A stretch of DNA of 64,000 nucleotides from Paenibacillus oenotherae. GTDB taxonomy: Bacteria > Bacillota > Bacilli > Paenibacillales > Paenibacillaceae. Below are positions 47,553 through 56,413 of this stretch, one piece after another (position 1 is the stretch's first letter; each line of letters begins with the position of its first letter). The translations under genes and the position numbers were made by a program. Location of the stretch: positions 1 through 64,000 of the forward strand of contig NZ_JAHZIJ010000016.1 in NCBI RefSeq assembly GCF_019443105.1, written 5' to 3'. The notes beneath the pieces are model-generated. The model made no database searches, was not told where the DNA came from, and saw only the letters and a program-made list of their open reading frames with translations.

Positions 47553-47758
47553 AAAGAGGAAATGAATCAGCGGGCAGGCATTCATGTCTGCTCCCGTGGC
47601 AGATCAATGGGGAATTTACGGATAGCATGCCAATCGAGAGGGCTCTAACAGCCTAAGAGGAGGCGAAGCTGCGAGAAGAGGTACAGTCCAACTGCAAAGG
47701 AAGGGCGTTGATGGCATAATTCTGCTTATATCTAGGCGGCATTTTTTTTATTCTATTT
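47553..47758 (+). ncRNA. Possible structured leader or small RNA before the PilZ gene
   Basis: About 205 bases transcribed from the 47524 promoter without a convincing gene. Hairpins include CGGGCAG/CTGCTCCCG (near 47570-47595) and GCCT-N-AGGC (47651-47664); the end has a run of eight T (47742-47749) but no stable stem just before it. A 28-codon frame from ATG 47561 has its AGAGG too close. It matches no riboswitch I can name. Confidence 0.35.
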
Positions 47759-47773
47759 GATACATTATGTATC
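47759..47773. promoter_or_regulatory. Perfect GATAC-N5-GTATC operator before PilZ
   Basis: GATACATTATGTATC, 56 bases ahead of the PilZ start. TTGATA (47757-47762) overlaps its left half and could be a -35, but no good -10 follows at 17 bases. Confidence 0.7.
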
Positions 47774-47828
47774 TTATGCGGGATGACGGGAATAGTATCG
47801 AAATCATTAGGATTGAGGCTGAATAAGC

Positions 47829-48284
47829 ATGAAAGTGAATTCGAATTTTGTGAAGAGATCCCGCATGCGCATTCGTATACATAGCGGGGTTGAAGCGACG
47901 ATATCGATCATCGATGTTCTCGGCAAGCGTACAGAATCGGGAGCGACTCGGGTCATGCTTCATGATCTGGGCCCGTACGGGATGCAGTTTCTGACCCATC
48001 TTCGATTCCCTGTCAACAATGATTATGTGCTTCGAGCGGTGATCGCATTAGGGGACTGGCAGTTCAGTGTCATCGGGAATGTCAAGTGGCGGCGCAGGGA
48101 GGAGAATCAGTACAAGTATGGCTGTGAATTTATTCCGGACCGCACGCTCAGGCTGGCCATCGTCCGGGCATTAGGCGAGAAGCTTCGCGAGATGTCTCCC
48201 CGGGAGCAGCGCATCCATGATCTCTACAGACGAATGTCGGAGCAAATGGAGGGCGTCGGCTATCATCTGGACATGAGGCGTTGA
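47829..48284 (+). CDS. PilZ-domain protein, probable cyclic-di-GMP effector
   Basis: 151 residues. RSRMRIRI near residues 10-17 gives the RxxxR-type arginines, and LHDLGPYGMQF (about 44-54) stands for the D/NxSxxG motif with Gly in place of Ser. The beta-barrel (FSVIGNVKWRRREENQYKYGCEFI) is complete and a helical tail follows. Binding of cyclic di-GMP is therefore likely but should be weaker than in canonical domains. Being in the regulon, it may couple cyclic di-GMP to EPS output. Confidence 0.85.
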   Translation: MKVNSNFVKRSRMRIRIHSGVEATISIIDVLGKRTESGATRVMLHDLGPYGMQFLTHLRFPVNNDYVLRAVIALGDWQFSVIGNVKWRRREENQYKYGCEFIPDRTLRLAIVRALGEKLREMSPREQRIHDLYRRMSEQMEGVGYHLDMRR

Positions 48285-48359
48285 CGAGTCTGCTCCATCC
48301 AACAACCCTGAACAGCAGTAGTATGAAGGGTCACGATAAGTTTCAGGGGGGCGCTGGGC

Positions 48360-48977
48360 GTGGAGATGGCAGTGATTGGGGCGGGACATGCAGGGCTGGT
48401 GACGGGGATTTGCTTTGCCCGGCTTGGCCATCGCGTTGTATGCATTGATCGTGACGATGAGAAGATTAGTGAACTGTCAGCTGGGCGCTTGACCATATAT
48501 GAAGAAGGACTTTGCGAGCTGCTCAGGCAGCAGGCAAGCGAGCATCGCCTGTTTTTTGCAAACTCAATGACGGCTGTCACATCAGCAGATGTGGTTATAT
48601 TGGCAGTGGGGACACCACAATTGCCCCGAGGGGACAGTGATTTGAGCGATTTGGAGGCGGCTGTTCGTTCATTCTCCATATATTTGTCAGGCTACACTTA
48701 TGTCATGACGAAGAGCACGGTTCCCGTCGGAACCCATGCACGGATTGAACAGTGGATCGCTGAGACGACGACTGAACCCTTCGATGTTGTAGCCGTACCC
48801 GAATTCATGCGGCAGGGCTCGGTTGTGCGAGATATGATGAAGCCGGAGCGTATCGTAATCGGAGCCAGCAACCCCAATGCTGCAGAGGTGGTAGCCGGAT
48901 TGCATCGGCCATTGACAGAGCAGGTCGTGCTGACGGATTGGCGGGCTGCGGAGAAGACCAAGCAAGAGTCCAATTAA
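48360..48977 (+). pseudogene. Truncated UDP-glucose dehydrogenase, NAD domain only
   Basis: 205 residues that match only the N-terminal NAD domain of Ugd: IGAGHAGLVTGICFARLGH, VGTPQLPRGDSDLSD, TKSTVPVGTH, VPEFMRQGSVVRDMMKP and LTDWRAAEKTKQESN. The stop comes exactly after the residues equivalent to Asn206 of the complete enzyme at 29043; the dimer helix, Cys258 and UDP domain are missing, and no continuation is found in any frame downstream. YVG of the NAD loop is HAG. The start has GGGGGG ahead and the frame is intact, so it may still be translated. Probable decaying duplicate. Confidence 0.75.
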
Positions 48978-49093
48978 AGCTGCCAAACATTCATGAAGGC
49001 GCTTACGTGCGTATCAGCGATACCGAGGCCCTTTTAAACGATTGCTTGTAAGCGTATTCACGACAAAATAAGCTAATAAACGGCTGCTATCTA

Positions 49094-49178
49094 TTGACAT
49101 CCCTCGATATTTGTCATATTCTAAGAATAAATTGATACGATATGTAACATAATCAAATAATTTGATACATAAAGTAGA
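49094..49178 (+). promoter_or_regulatory. Promoter and operators of the zinc-ribbon gene
   Basis: TTGACA (49094-49099), 17 bases, TATTCT (49117-49122). Downstream lie GATACGATATGTAAC (49134-49148, one mismatch) and GATACATAAAGTAGA (49164-49178, two mismatches). Here the sites are after the start point, as a roadblock, 30 bases apart. Confidence 0.6.
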
Positions 49179-49207
49179 ATATATGGGTGAAAAGGAGAGG
49201 ACAGCGA

Positions 49208-49492
49208 ATGCAAGTTAAGGATCGGTTTTGTTGTGTTAGCTGCGGCAGCATGTTTATGTGTAATGAAGCGGATATTTTATTTAGAACCGGATTTTTCCGG
49301 GGAATACATCCGCTGGGCTGTTGTAAATCCTGCAGTTCTACATTGTCGAGGGAAGATATGCTGGAGTGCGCTGAAACAATGGCTGGGCAAGGAAAGCCAA
49401 GTGTCCTGCATATCTCGAACAATACCCAATATAACGATTCTGCTGCGCCTGAGGTCATTTACTCAACAAATTATTTGGCCGCATACTTGTAA
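49208..49492 (+). CDS. Small zinc-ribbon-like protein
   Basis: 94 residues from ATG 49208 with AAGGAGAGG ahead. Two cysteine knuckles, CCVSCG (about 8-13) and CCKSCSS (about 37-43), spaced 24 residues apart, should bind one zinc ion. The C-terminal half is polar with a hydrophobic end (VIYSTNYLAAYL). It is last in the string of operator-bearing genes. Family not recognised; a regulatory or adaptor role is possible. Confidence 0.7.
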   Translation: MQVKDRFCCVSCGSMFMCNEADILFRTGFFRGIHPLGCCKSCSSTLSREDMLECAETMAGQGKPSVLHISNNTQYNDSAAPEVIYSTNYLAAYL

Positions 49493-49497
49493 TTCCG

Positions 49498-49549
49498 ATA
49501 CCTGTCCAATCAGTGGAAGTGCACTGACGGGGCAGGTATTATTTTCTCT
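49498..49549 (+). terminator. Terminator of the zinc-ribbon gene
   Basis: ATACCTG (49498-49504) pairs with CAGGTAT (49533-49539) with an inner stem CAGTG/CACTG, followed by TATTTTCT. It starts six bases after the stop. Confidence 0.75.
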
Positions 49550-49641
49550 AGAGGAACTTCCAATCGCTTTCTTCGTTCAGTATAATAGACAGGATGCATG
49601 CCCAGGCAAGCATTACCATCGCCTGAACAGGAGGAATTCCG

Positions 49642-50571
49642 GTGGAGTTTAATGAAACGGGCAAGCCAGTCGTCCAATTAAAGAATGTGACCAAGATCAT
49701 TGGGAAAAGGAAGATTATCGACGGGCTGTCGGTTGATCTGCAAGAGGCTGAAGTGTTCGGCTTTATTGGTCCCAATGGTGCAGGGAAGACGACCACGATA
49801 CGAATGATGGTCGGATTAATTTCGATAACAGACGGTGACGTTATTATTCGCGGCCAGAGCATCAGGCACGACTTTGAGAAGGCCATCCGTCATGTGGGGG
49901 CTATCGTCGAGAATCCGGAGATGTACAAATATTTGACCGGTTATCAGAATTTGCTTCACTACTCAAGAATGGTTCCAGGCATTACACGACAGCGCATAGA
50001 TGAAGTGGTGGAATTGATCGGACTGAAGGCGCGCATTCACGATAAGGTGAAAACCTATTCGCTTGGCATGCGGCAGCGGCTTGGCATCGCGCAGGCTATT
50101 CTGCACAAGCCCTCGCTGCTCATATTGGATGAGCCGACGAACGGACTTGATCCCCAGGGCATACGCGAGCTCCGTGATTACTTGCGCAAGCTGGCCAAGG
50201 ATGAGGGCATTACCGTGTTCGTATCCAGCCATTTGCTCAGCGAGATGGAGCTGATGTGCGATCGGGTCGTGATTATCCAGAACGGGCAGCTCATTGACAA
50301 CCGTTCCATCCGGCAGACTGCGATTCCGGATACGGAGGCGCAGCGTGTATTGTTTGAAGTTGACCGGGCTGAGGAAGCGCTTGAAGTGCTTCAAGGACAG
50401 ACAGCGGGCCTTTATCAGGGATTGCTGTGGGTGAATGCCGATCGTGAAGAGGTGGCGGCGATCAATGCCAGGCTGATTACGGCAGGCTTCAAGGTGTATG
50501 CGATTCGTGTCCAGAACAAGTCGCTGGAAGATCAATTCCTCGAAATGACTGGAGGCGAACGAATTGTTTAA
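49642..50571 (+). CDS. ABC transporter ATP-binding protein
   Basis: 309 residues. Walker A GPNGAGKTT (about 45-53), signature YSLGMRQRL, Walker B LLILDEPTNGLDP and a C-terminal 80-residue extension as in ABC-2 transporters (BcrA/NatA type). GTG start with AGGAGG ahead. Paired with the permease whose TTG start lies inside its last codons. Substrate unknown; this type often moves antibiotics, sodium or lipids. Confidence 0.92.
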   Translation: MEFNETGKPVVQLKNVTKIIGKRKIIDGLSVDLQEAEVFGFIGPNGAGKTTTIRMMVGLISITDGDVIIRGQSIRHDFEKAIRHVGAIVENPEMYKYLTGYQNLLHYSRMVPGITRQRIDEVVELIGLKARIHDKVKTYSLGMRQRLGIAQAILHKPSLLILDEPTNGLDPQGIRELRDYLRKLAKDEGITVFVSSHLLSEMELMCDRVVIIQNGQLIDNRSIRQTAIPDTEAQRVLFEVDRAEEALEVLQGQTAGLYQGLLWVNADREEVAAINARLITAGFKVYAIRVQNKSLEDQFLEMTGGERIV

Positions 50572-51364
50572 TTTTTGGCAGCTGGTGCGCAATGAGAACC
50601 TGAAGATCTACAGCCGGATCCAGACATGGTTTATGATCGGTTTTATCGTCATTCTGCAGATCGGCTTGTCCGCTCTGTTGAAATTTATTCCTAGCGAGTT
50701 TGAGCCCATCAGCTGGGCGGCTATGTTCGAGCAGACCTATATCCTGTTCTTCTTTATCGCGATCTTTACCGTCGTTGTAGCGGCGAACAGCGTGGCGAAC
50801 GAATTCAGCAGCGGGACGATCAAGCTGCTGCTCATTCGACCCTGGAGCAGATCCAAAATTCTGCTATCGAAATATGTAAGCATTCTATTGTTCGGATTGC
50901 TGCTCGGTGCGATCATGTTCGTGCTAACATTGGGGGTTAATCTGCTCCTGTTCCCCTTTGACAACAGCAATTCTGTTGTGCATGAATCCTTCGGATCCGT
51001 AAGGGACATGAGGCCTATCGAGTACATCCTCTTATATTACGGCAACAAATTTATTGAGCTGGTGATGCTCGTTACGATCTCGTTCATGATGTCAGCTGTA
51101 TTCCGCAGCAGCGTGCTCGCTATTGTCCTATCCCTGCTTATTCTTACATCAGGCATGGGCATTGCCCGCATCTTGTTCGCTCTGGGCTATGAGTGGGTGG
51201 ACTATGTCTTGTTCCTGCACATGAACTTCGTTCCATACCTGGACGGCGCGCCGCGCAAAGAGGAGTTCACCCTTCCCTTCTCCATGGCAGTTTACGGCGT
51301 ATACTATGTGATTTTCATAGCTACTACATGGTTCATATTCAACAAAAGAGACGTGTCGTCATAG
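50564..51364 (+). CDS. ABC-2 type permease
   Basis: 266 residues with six membrane helices. TTG start at 50564, eight bases after GGAGG and overlapping the ATPase stop by eight bases. EFSSGTIKLLLIRPWSRSKILLSKYVSILLFG is the typical ABC-2 cytoplasmic coupling segment. Works as a dimer with the preceding ATPase. Confidence 0.9.
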   Translation: MFNFWQLVRNENLKIYSRIQTWFMIGFIVILQIGLSALLKFIPSEFEPISWAAMFEQTYILFFFIAIFTVVVAANSVANEFSSGTIKLLLIRPWSRSKILLSKYVSILLFGLLLGAIMFVLTLGVNLLLFPFDNSNSVVHESFGSVRDMRPIEYILLYYGNKFIELVMLVTISFMMSAVFRSSVLAIVLSLLILTSGMGIARILFALGYEWVDYVLFLHMNFVPYLDGAPRKEEFTLPFSMAVYGVYYVIFIATTWFIFNKRDVSS

Positions 51365-51520
51365 AAACTGGGCCGCACCTCTTCTCCATGTGTTTGGAAA
51401 GCAGAGTGACGGAGTAAGAAGCCTGCGAATGTGCATGAATTTTGGTTGCAAGACGCCTTAATGATGAAATTCCTGCGATCGTGCATGAATTTGAGACAAA
51501 ATCGGGCGATAAGGAGAAAC
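51365..51520. repeat. Two short imperfect hairpin repeats
   Basis: CCTGCGAATGTGCATGAATTT (near 51422) and CCTGCGATCGTGCATGAATTT (near 51474) are direct copies. The second lies in an imperfect palindrome AAATTCCTGC/GCATGAATTT. They share the CCTGC core with the hairpins at 3537-3671 and with the dispersed repeat that follows at 51521. Confidence 0.5.
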
Positions 51521-51710
51521 GAAGGTGAAATGCCTGCACGCTGGCAGGCATTTCACCTTCATGGGGTCAGAAACGAGCAAATACATGCCGTTTCGCAGTT
51601 TTCGCCTAGCTGGCATGTCTCGGCGTTTGAATGACGGATCGTCCTCTGGCGAGGAGTACGTCAACAGTCAGTCCCATGATCGAGTGGGAGCTGAGATTTC
51701 CCATCAGGAC
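51521..51710. repeat. Dispersed intergenic repeat, copy 2
   Basis: 190 bp homologous to 271-485. The 17-bp stem (51521-51537 with 51544-51560) is perfect here. Compared with copy 1, the pairs C-G and A-T of the stem are T-A and G-C, a two-pair compensatory change. It again lies between converging genes (the ABC permease and the bactofilin). No coding frame is supported. Confidence 0.8.
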
Positions 51711-51731
51711 TTTCTGGACAGCTCCGCTGTA

Positions 51732-52172
51732 TTATCCGGCCTGCAGCGCCTTCTCTTTATTCGCTCCATCCTTGCTCTGCTGGGACTCTGTCCCTGCTGA
51801 TCCACGCGGCTTGGCATCCGCGGTCCGCTCCATCCGGCAGGTGCCGTTGAGCTGGCCGCCCTCCTGAATAAGCAGCATGCCTACGGTGGCATTGCCGTGA
51901 AGCTGTCCGGTTGCCGTAATGGTCAGGCGGCCCTTGGTTGCAATATCTCCGTAAATTTTCCCGGCAATCGTCACATCACTGGCAGTAATGCTGGACTTCG
52001 CAATTCCGCATTCCCCGACAATGACTTCACTTCTGCACTCGATGTCGCCCCAGTATTCGCCCTCGATGCGAATGCCGGCCTCGCTGATCATTTTCCCTTC
52101 CATATGTGTTCCTTGTCCGATCAAGGTATCGGTTTTTGCAGCGGGTCTCTTATTATCCTTGAACATTGGCAT
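51732..52172 (-). CDS. Bactofilin
   Basis: 146 residues. The central 100 residues form the right-handed beta-helix of the bactofilin/DUF583 family (TLIGQGTHMEGKMISEAGIRIEGEYWGDIECRSEVIVGECG and following repeats) with disordered ends. Bactofilins self-assemble into membrane-linked filaments that place wall enzymes. The upstream M23 peptidase ends on its first base, so the two are coupled and probably act together on cell shape. Confidence 0.93.
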   Translation of the reverse strand: MPMFKDNKRPAAKTDTLIGQGTHMEGKMISEAGIRIEGEYWGDIECRSEVIVGECGIAKSSITASDVTIAGKIYGDIATKGRLTITATGQLHGNATVGMLLIQEGGQLNGTCRMERTADAKPRGSAGTESQQSKDGANKEKALQAG

Positions 52173-53155
52173 TAGTCCTCCTTCACCAGTCGCAAGTATT
52201 TGAGCGGATTGACAGGCTCATCATTCTGCATAATCTGAAAATGAAGATGGGGGGCGGTGCTTCTTCCCGTTGTGCCGAGAAGGCCGATCTTCTCGCCCCT
52301 TACTACGGTATCGTTTCGTTTGGCCTCCACGCGCTTTAAATGATAGTAAACCGTCTTGAGATTGTTGCGGTGAGTGATTACGATATAATTACCTTTACTG
52401 GCATTGGAGCCTGTCTCAGTTACAGTACCGTCAGCGGCTGCGAAGATCGTATCTCCTTCATCTCCGCTAATATCAACTCCCGCATGGAAGGTTGAGCGGC
52501 CGGTAAAAGGATCCTTGCGGTAGCCGAAGCCAGACGTTAGCTTATGCGATTGAGTGGGCCAGCCGGATGGGATTGCCGCGAGCTGGGCCCGGCGCAGCTG
52601 AGTTTTGCGGAGGGAATCCGCCATCGTAACGCCCATCGCGTCAACCAGGCTCGCAATCGCGCGAAAATCAAGATCGGATTGGGCAGCCAGTTTGGCCATA
52701 GTGCGGGCTGCATCATCGGCTGAGGCAGAGTAGCTGCTGGTCGATACCTCCTTCCTGGGGACATTCACCGCTTCTGTCGGACTGACAGTGCGGCCGTATG
52801 TTTCTGTGAATTTCTGCAGCTTGGTTTCGAGCTGCTTCAGGTCGGTGAGCTTCGTCTTCATCTCTGTGGACTGCTTCTTCAGACGTTCAATTTCGAGCTT
52901 GAGTGAGACTACGCTCTCGTCCTTCTCCTGAATCGTATGTGTGTAAGCATTCACTTGGGCTGTCATAGCCTCCTCCACATAGGCAAGCTCGTTAGCGGAG
53001 CGAAGCTGGAGCAGGGCGATGCAGCTTGATACCGCAAGCACAGCGGCGGCTGGTGCAGCGACGACCGATCGTTTCGACACACGGAATTGTTTGACGTTCT
53101 GATCCGCGTCGCGCAAGACCAACAGCGACCACTTTTTCTTCCGGGTTCGTTTCAA
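52172..53155 (-). CDS. M23 family peptidase, membrane anchored
   Basis: 327 residues. A basic N-terminus and one membrane helix (about 31-48), a coiled coil of about 70 residues (EEAMTAQVNAYTHTIQEKDESVVSLKLEIERL and onward), then the LytM/M23 domain: HAGVDISG (His and Asp zinc ligands) and APHLHFQI (HxH). It cleaves peptidoglycan cross-bridges. Operon with the bactofilin. Confidence 0.93.
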   Translation of the reverse strand: MKRTRKKKWSLLVLRDADQNVKQFRVSKRSVVAAPAAAVLAVSSCIALLQLRSANELAYVEEAMTAQVNAYTHTIQEKDESVVSLKLEIERLKKQSTEMKTKLTDLKQLETKLQKFTETYGRTVSPTEAVNVPRKEVSTSSYSASADDAARTMAKLAAQSDLDFRAIASLVDAMGVTMADSLRKTQLRRAQLAAIPSGWPTQSHKLTSGFGYRKDPFTGRSTFHAGVDISGDEGDTIFAAADGTVTETGSNASKGNYIVITHRNNLKTVYYHLKRVEAKRNDTVVRGEKIGLLGTTGRSTAPHLHFQIMQNDEPVNPLKYLRLVKED

Positions 53156-53303
53156 TAGGCGTTCTCCTTCCGGCCGGCAATGAGTTTGAACGTTCTATAG
53201 CTATTTATTCTTAGAAGCCAAGAAACATGCCAAATAATCGGCGCATACGACAGCAGCTCGGAGTTAAAACTATACATATTTCAAGGCTGACAGGGGCGAA
53301 GCT

Positions 53304-54731
53304 ATGATCTGGTTCACACTGGCATTTCTCATTTTTATCTTCCAAATTGCTACGATTCTTATATTGGAATTCCGCCATCCATCCAAGACCGTCGCATGGT
53401 TATTAATTTTATTTATTTTCCCGATTATCGGCTTTGTCATGTATTATTTTCTGGCCAAAGAATATCAGCGCCGCCGGACGGTTCGCAAAAGCCGTGTCGT
53501 GGCGGAGGAGATACGGCTGCAGGCGCTGCTGCGCTGCAAGCTTGTCAATCGCCCTACTGATATCAACAGCGGACAATTCGCCCACCAGGAACGATTGTAC
53601 CGGATGCTGCAAAGCATGTCGCTCTCGCCGATTACGAGCTGCAATGAGACGCAGGTGCTTACGAACGGAGAGGAGACCTTCCCTGCCATATTGGCTGCGA
53701 TAGAAGGCGCGAAGCATCATATTCACCTGGAATATTACACGATCAGAGATGACGGAATTGGCCGGAAGTTCAAGGAGGCTCTGATCAGGAAGGCGCATGA
53801 GGGGGTAGAAGTACGGGTTATATACGACGGAGTAGGGAGCCTGGAGCTCAGCAATCAATACTTGCGGGATTTGCACCAGGCGGGCATTGAAACGACCTGC
53901 TTCCTGACACCCCGGCTGGCTTTCTTCGACAAACGGATGAATTACCGCAATCATCGCAAGATCGTCGTCGTAGACGGTCTGATCGGTTTTGTCGGGGGGA
54001 TCAATATCGGGGATGAATACTTGGGCGGCAATAAGAAGCTTGGCTTCTGGCGTGATACCCATCTGCAGGTGAAAGGGGACGCGGTTTATTTTTTGCAGGA
54101 TATCTTCATGAGGGACTGGTGGTTCACCACGAAGAAACGGCTGAGTGATTCCGCTTATTTGCCGGAGCATGCATGCGTGTCAGAGGAGCAGGTGCAGATT
54201 GTATCGAGCGGTCCAAGCAGCATCGCGGACACCATATTGGAGGTCGTGTTCTCGGCGGTATCGGTGGCGAAGACGAGAATCTACATAACGACACCTTACT
54301 TTATCCCCGATGCCAGCGTGCTGATGGGGCTGAGAACAGCAGCGCTCAGCGGCGTCGATGTACGGCTGATCATCCCTTATGTGGCTGACTCCAATCTCGT
54401 CCTGTATGCGTCTCTGTCCTATGTGGAGGATATGCTTGCTGCAGGCGTGCGAATCTATCGCTATAAGAAGGGGTTTGTCCACTCCAAAGTGCTGATCGTA
54501 GATAACCTGATCGCTTCTGTAGGCACAGCTAATATGGATATGCGCAGCTTCTTCAGCAATTTCGAGCTCAATGCGCTGTTGTTCGACCAGTCCGCCATTG
54601 ATAAGCTGGAGAAGGATTTCATTCAGGATATGGAGGACAGTGAAGAAATCCATCTGCATTCCTTCAAGCAGCGGCCTCGCTGGCAGCGGGCCAGCGAAGT
54701 CATCGCGAGAATGCTGTCGCCGCTTTTGTGA
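53304..54731 (+). CDS. cls: Cardiolipin synthase
   Basis: 475 residues. Two N-terminal membrane helices, then two phospholipase D motifs: NYRNHRKIVVVDG in the first half and FVHSKVLIVDN in the second (HxK-x4-D). It condenses two phosphatidylglycerols to cardiolipin. Length and topology match the ClsA-type enzymes of Bacillales. Likely monocistronic. Confidence 0.95.
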   Translation: MIWFTLAFLIFIFQIATILILEFRHPSKTVAWLLILFIFPIIGFVMYYFLAKEYQRRRTVRKSRVVAEEIRLQALLRCKLVNRPTDINSGQFAHQERLYRMLQSMSLSPITSCNETQVLTNGEETFPAILAAIEGAKHHIHLEYYTIRDDGIGRKFKEALIRKAHEGVEVRVIYDGVGSLELSNQYLRDLHQAGIETTCFLTPRLAFFDKRMNYRNHRKIVVVDGLIGFVGGINIGDEYLGGNKKLGFWRDTHLQVKGDAVYFLQDIFMRDWWFTTKKRLSDSAYLPEHACVSEEQVQIVSSGPSSIADTILEVVFSAVSVAKTRIYITTPYFIPDASVLMGLRTAALSGVDVRLIIPYVADSNLVLYASLSYVEDMLAAGVRIYRYKKGFVHSKVLIVDNLIASVGTANMDMRSFFSNFELNALLFDQSAIDKLEKDFIQDMEDSEEIHLHSFKQRPRWQRASEVIARMLSPLL

Positions 54732-54773
54732 ATTATGATTCAAGGAAAGCTTGAGCAAGGCCAGCCGCTGGAG

Positions 54774-54827
54774 CAACAACAAAACCCCATCGCTTGCACA
54801 GAGGCAAGGGACGGGGTTTTGCTGTTG
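54774..54827. terminator. Bidirectional terminator after cls
   Basis: CAACAACAAAACCCC (54774-54788) pairs with GGGGTTTTGCTGTTG (54813-54827) with one mismatch, and an inner CTTGC/GCAAG stem. A-rich on one side and T-rich on the other, it serves cls and the converging oxidoreductase gene. Confidence 0.85.
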
Positions 54828-54840
54828 TGCCCGGGAGGGG

Positions 54841-56073
54841 CTATATGCGTTTCAGTATGGACGGTCTGTCGAGTCTGACAATGGAGGCAATGGGATGATC
54901 CTCCCCGCGTATGAGGCTGCGAAGTATAGTTGCGGCAATCATGCTGTAGACGGAGCCGTTGCCGCCGTAGCCCAGACAATAATAGACTCCCCGACAAGCG
55001 GGATCCATGCCGATGAAGGGGAGGTTGTCCCGCGACTCGCCGAATGTTGCTGTCCAGTCATAAGCGACGGGCGCATCCAGTGTCGGGAACAGTTGCATAA
55101 CCTGCTTGTGCAGCTTGTCCGTTCTCTTGTGCCGCGACTGCTCGCTGCTGGTAGGCTCAGGCTTCTTCTCATCCAGGCCCCCGGCAATAATTCTCCCGTC
55201 AGCTGTTGTCCGCATATATAAGTAAGGCCGTGCAGTTTCCCAGATGAGAAACCTTTCATGCCAGGTAGCAGCATTCTCTTGCGGCTCTGTGGCGATAGCA
55301 TATGTACGATTAAGTTCAGCAGAGATCAGATGTCCGCGAAGCTCCTCCGGCTCGTAGCCGATGGCATAGATAACATGGTCTGCCTCCACTACAGCTCCAG
55401 CGCCTGTCTTCAGGCGGTGCACGCCATTATCGGTCGTATCATGGGCGATAATGTCCGTATGCTCATGAATGGCGAGACCGAGCTTCGATGATGCCCCGGC
55501 AAGCGCATGAACGAATTGGAACGGGTTAATCTCGGCGTCTCCATGCGTAACCATTGCCCCCGGCTTGCGAAATGGGAAGTGCTGCATAATTTGATCCGGT
55601 TCCCAGTATTCGACCGGAAATCCATTAGCCAGCAGCGCTTCATATTCACGCCGCAGCTTAGGCACATCCTGCTCTGTGCTTGCATAATACAAGCTGCTTC
55701 TCCGGCTGAATCCGGCTGCCGTCCCCAGTTCAGAAGCAATATGGCCGATTTGCTCTATAGCTCCTCTGCACGCTCGGTAGAATTGAACGGCATCATGCTC
55801 GCCGATCTGCTGAATTAACTCCGTGAGCATAATATCATTGCAGAATTGCAGCAAACCCGTATTCACCGAAGTGCTTCCTCCAGCTACTTCTCCACGCTCC
55901 AGTATAACAGCATTGATGCCGGCCTGGGCCAGAATGTATCCGCATAGAACGCCGGATATGCCTCCGCCTATAATTGCAACACGGTAACGCACGTCGGATT
56001 GCAGAGGCGGGTAAGAATGGAAATCCGGCAGAGTCGTTGGCCAGTAAGCTTCACCATAATAGAGATCTTTCAT
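54841..56073 (-). CDS. FAD-dependent amine/glycine oxidase-type oxidoreductase
   Basis: 410 residues of the DAO family. FAD loop IIGGGISGVLCGYILAQAGINAVILERGEVAGGSTSVNTGLLQF near the N-terminus and GMDPACRGVYYCLGYGGNGSVYS near the C-terminus, the usual two FAD contacts. It oxidises an amine or N-alkyl amino acid; the substrate is not readable. ATG 56073 has GGGAGGT ahead; the longer frame to 56106 has none. Confidence 0.88.
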   Translation of the reverse strand: MKDLYYGEAYWPTTLPDFHSYPPLQSDVRYRVAIIGGGISGVLCGYILAQAGINAVILERGEVAGGSTSVNTGLLQFCNDIMLTELIQQIGEHDAVQFYRACRGAIEQIGHIASELGTAAGFSRRSSLYYASTEQDVPKLRREYEALLANGFPVEYWEPDQIMQHFPFRKPGAMVTHGDAEINPFQFVHALAGASSKLGLAIHEHTDIIAHDTTDNGVHRLKTGAGAVVEADHVIYAIGYEPEELRGHLISAELNRTYAIATEPQENAATWHERFLIWETARPYLYMRTTADGRIIAGGLDEKKPEPTSSEQSRHKRTDKLHKQVMQLFPTLDAPVAYDWTATFGESRDNLPFIGMDPACRGVYYCLGYGGNGSVYSMIAATILRSLIRGEDHPIASIVRLDRPSILKRI

Positions 56074-56191
56074 TGCGCTGTACCTCCCGTTGCTTATTAT
56101 GCCCAATAAGCCTAATATGTTGAGTAGTAATGAGAATATACGAGATGAGGACAGAAAAAAGAGGGGTTTCCCCCTCGTTATTCATGGATGA

Positions 56192-56413
56192 TTATTCTTG
56201 AATCGGATCAGGAATCCAACCGTCCTCCTGCAGCTGTGAGTTGGTCTTCATGCCTTTCATATCGTTGCCAAGGCGCCTCATATCCTGCTCATCTTGAACC
56301 ATGGAGCCGTTCTTGGCTTGCTCGATGGGTGCGGATTTGCGTCCCGCTTGACCTGAGGCAGGCTGTGAATCAGGATTGAGACCTTTCAATTGCCGCTCCG
56401 TTCGATGATCCAT
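56192..56413 (-). CDS. Small hydrophilic protein
   Basis: 73 residues, rich in Gln, Asp, Gly and Met, without hydrophobic core (likely disordered); ends GWIPDPIQE. AAGGAGTGA ribosome site ten bases ahead. Its first 44 bases overlap the end of the YtxH gene, so it is probably translated by coupling. Family not recognised. Confidence 0.65.
   Translation of the reverse strand: MDHRTERQLKGLNPDSQPASGQAGRKSAPIEQAKNGSMVQDEQDMRRLGNDMKGMKTNSQLQEDGWIPDPIQE

Noticed and set aside
47553-47758. Cyclic-di-GMP riboswitch before the PilZ gene
   Set aside because: None of the conserved GEMM core sequences can be found. Only unspecific hairpins are seen, so it is listed as an unknown leader only.
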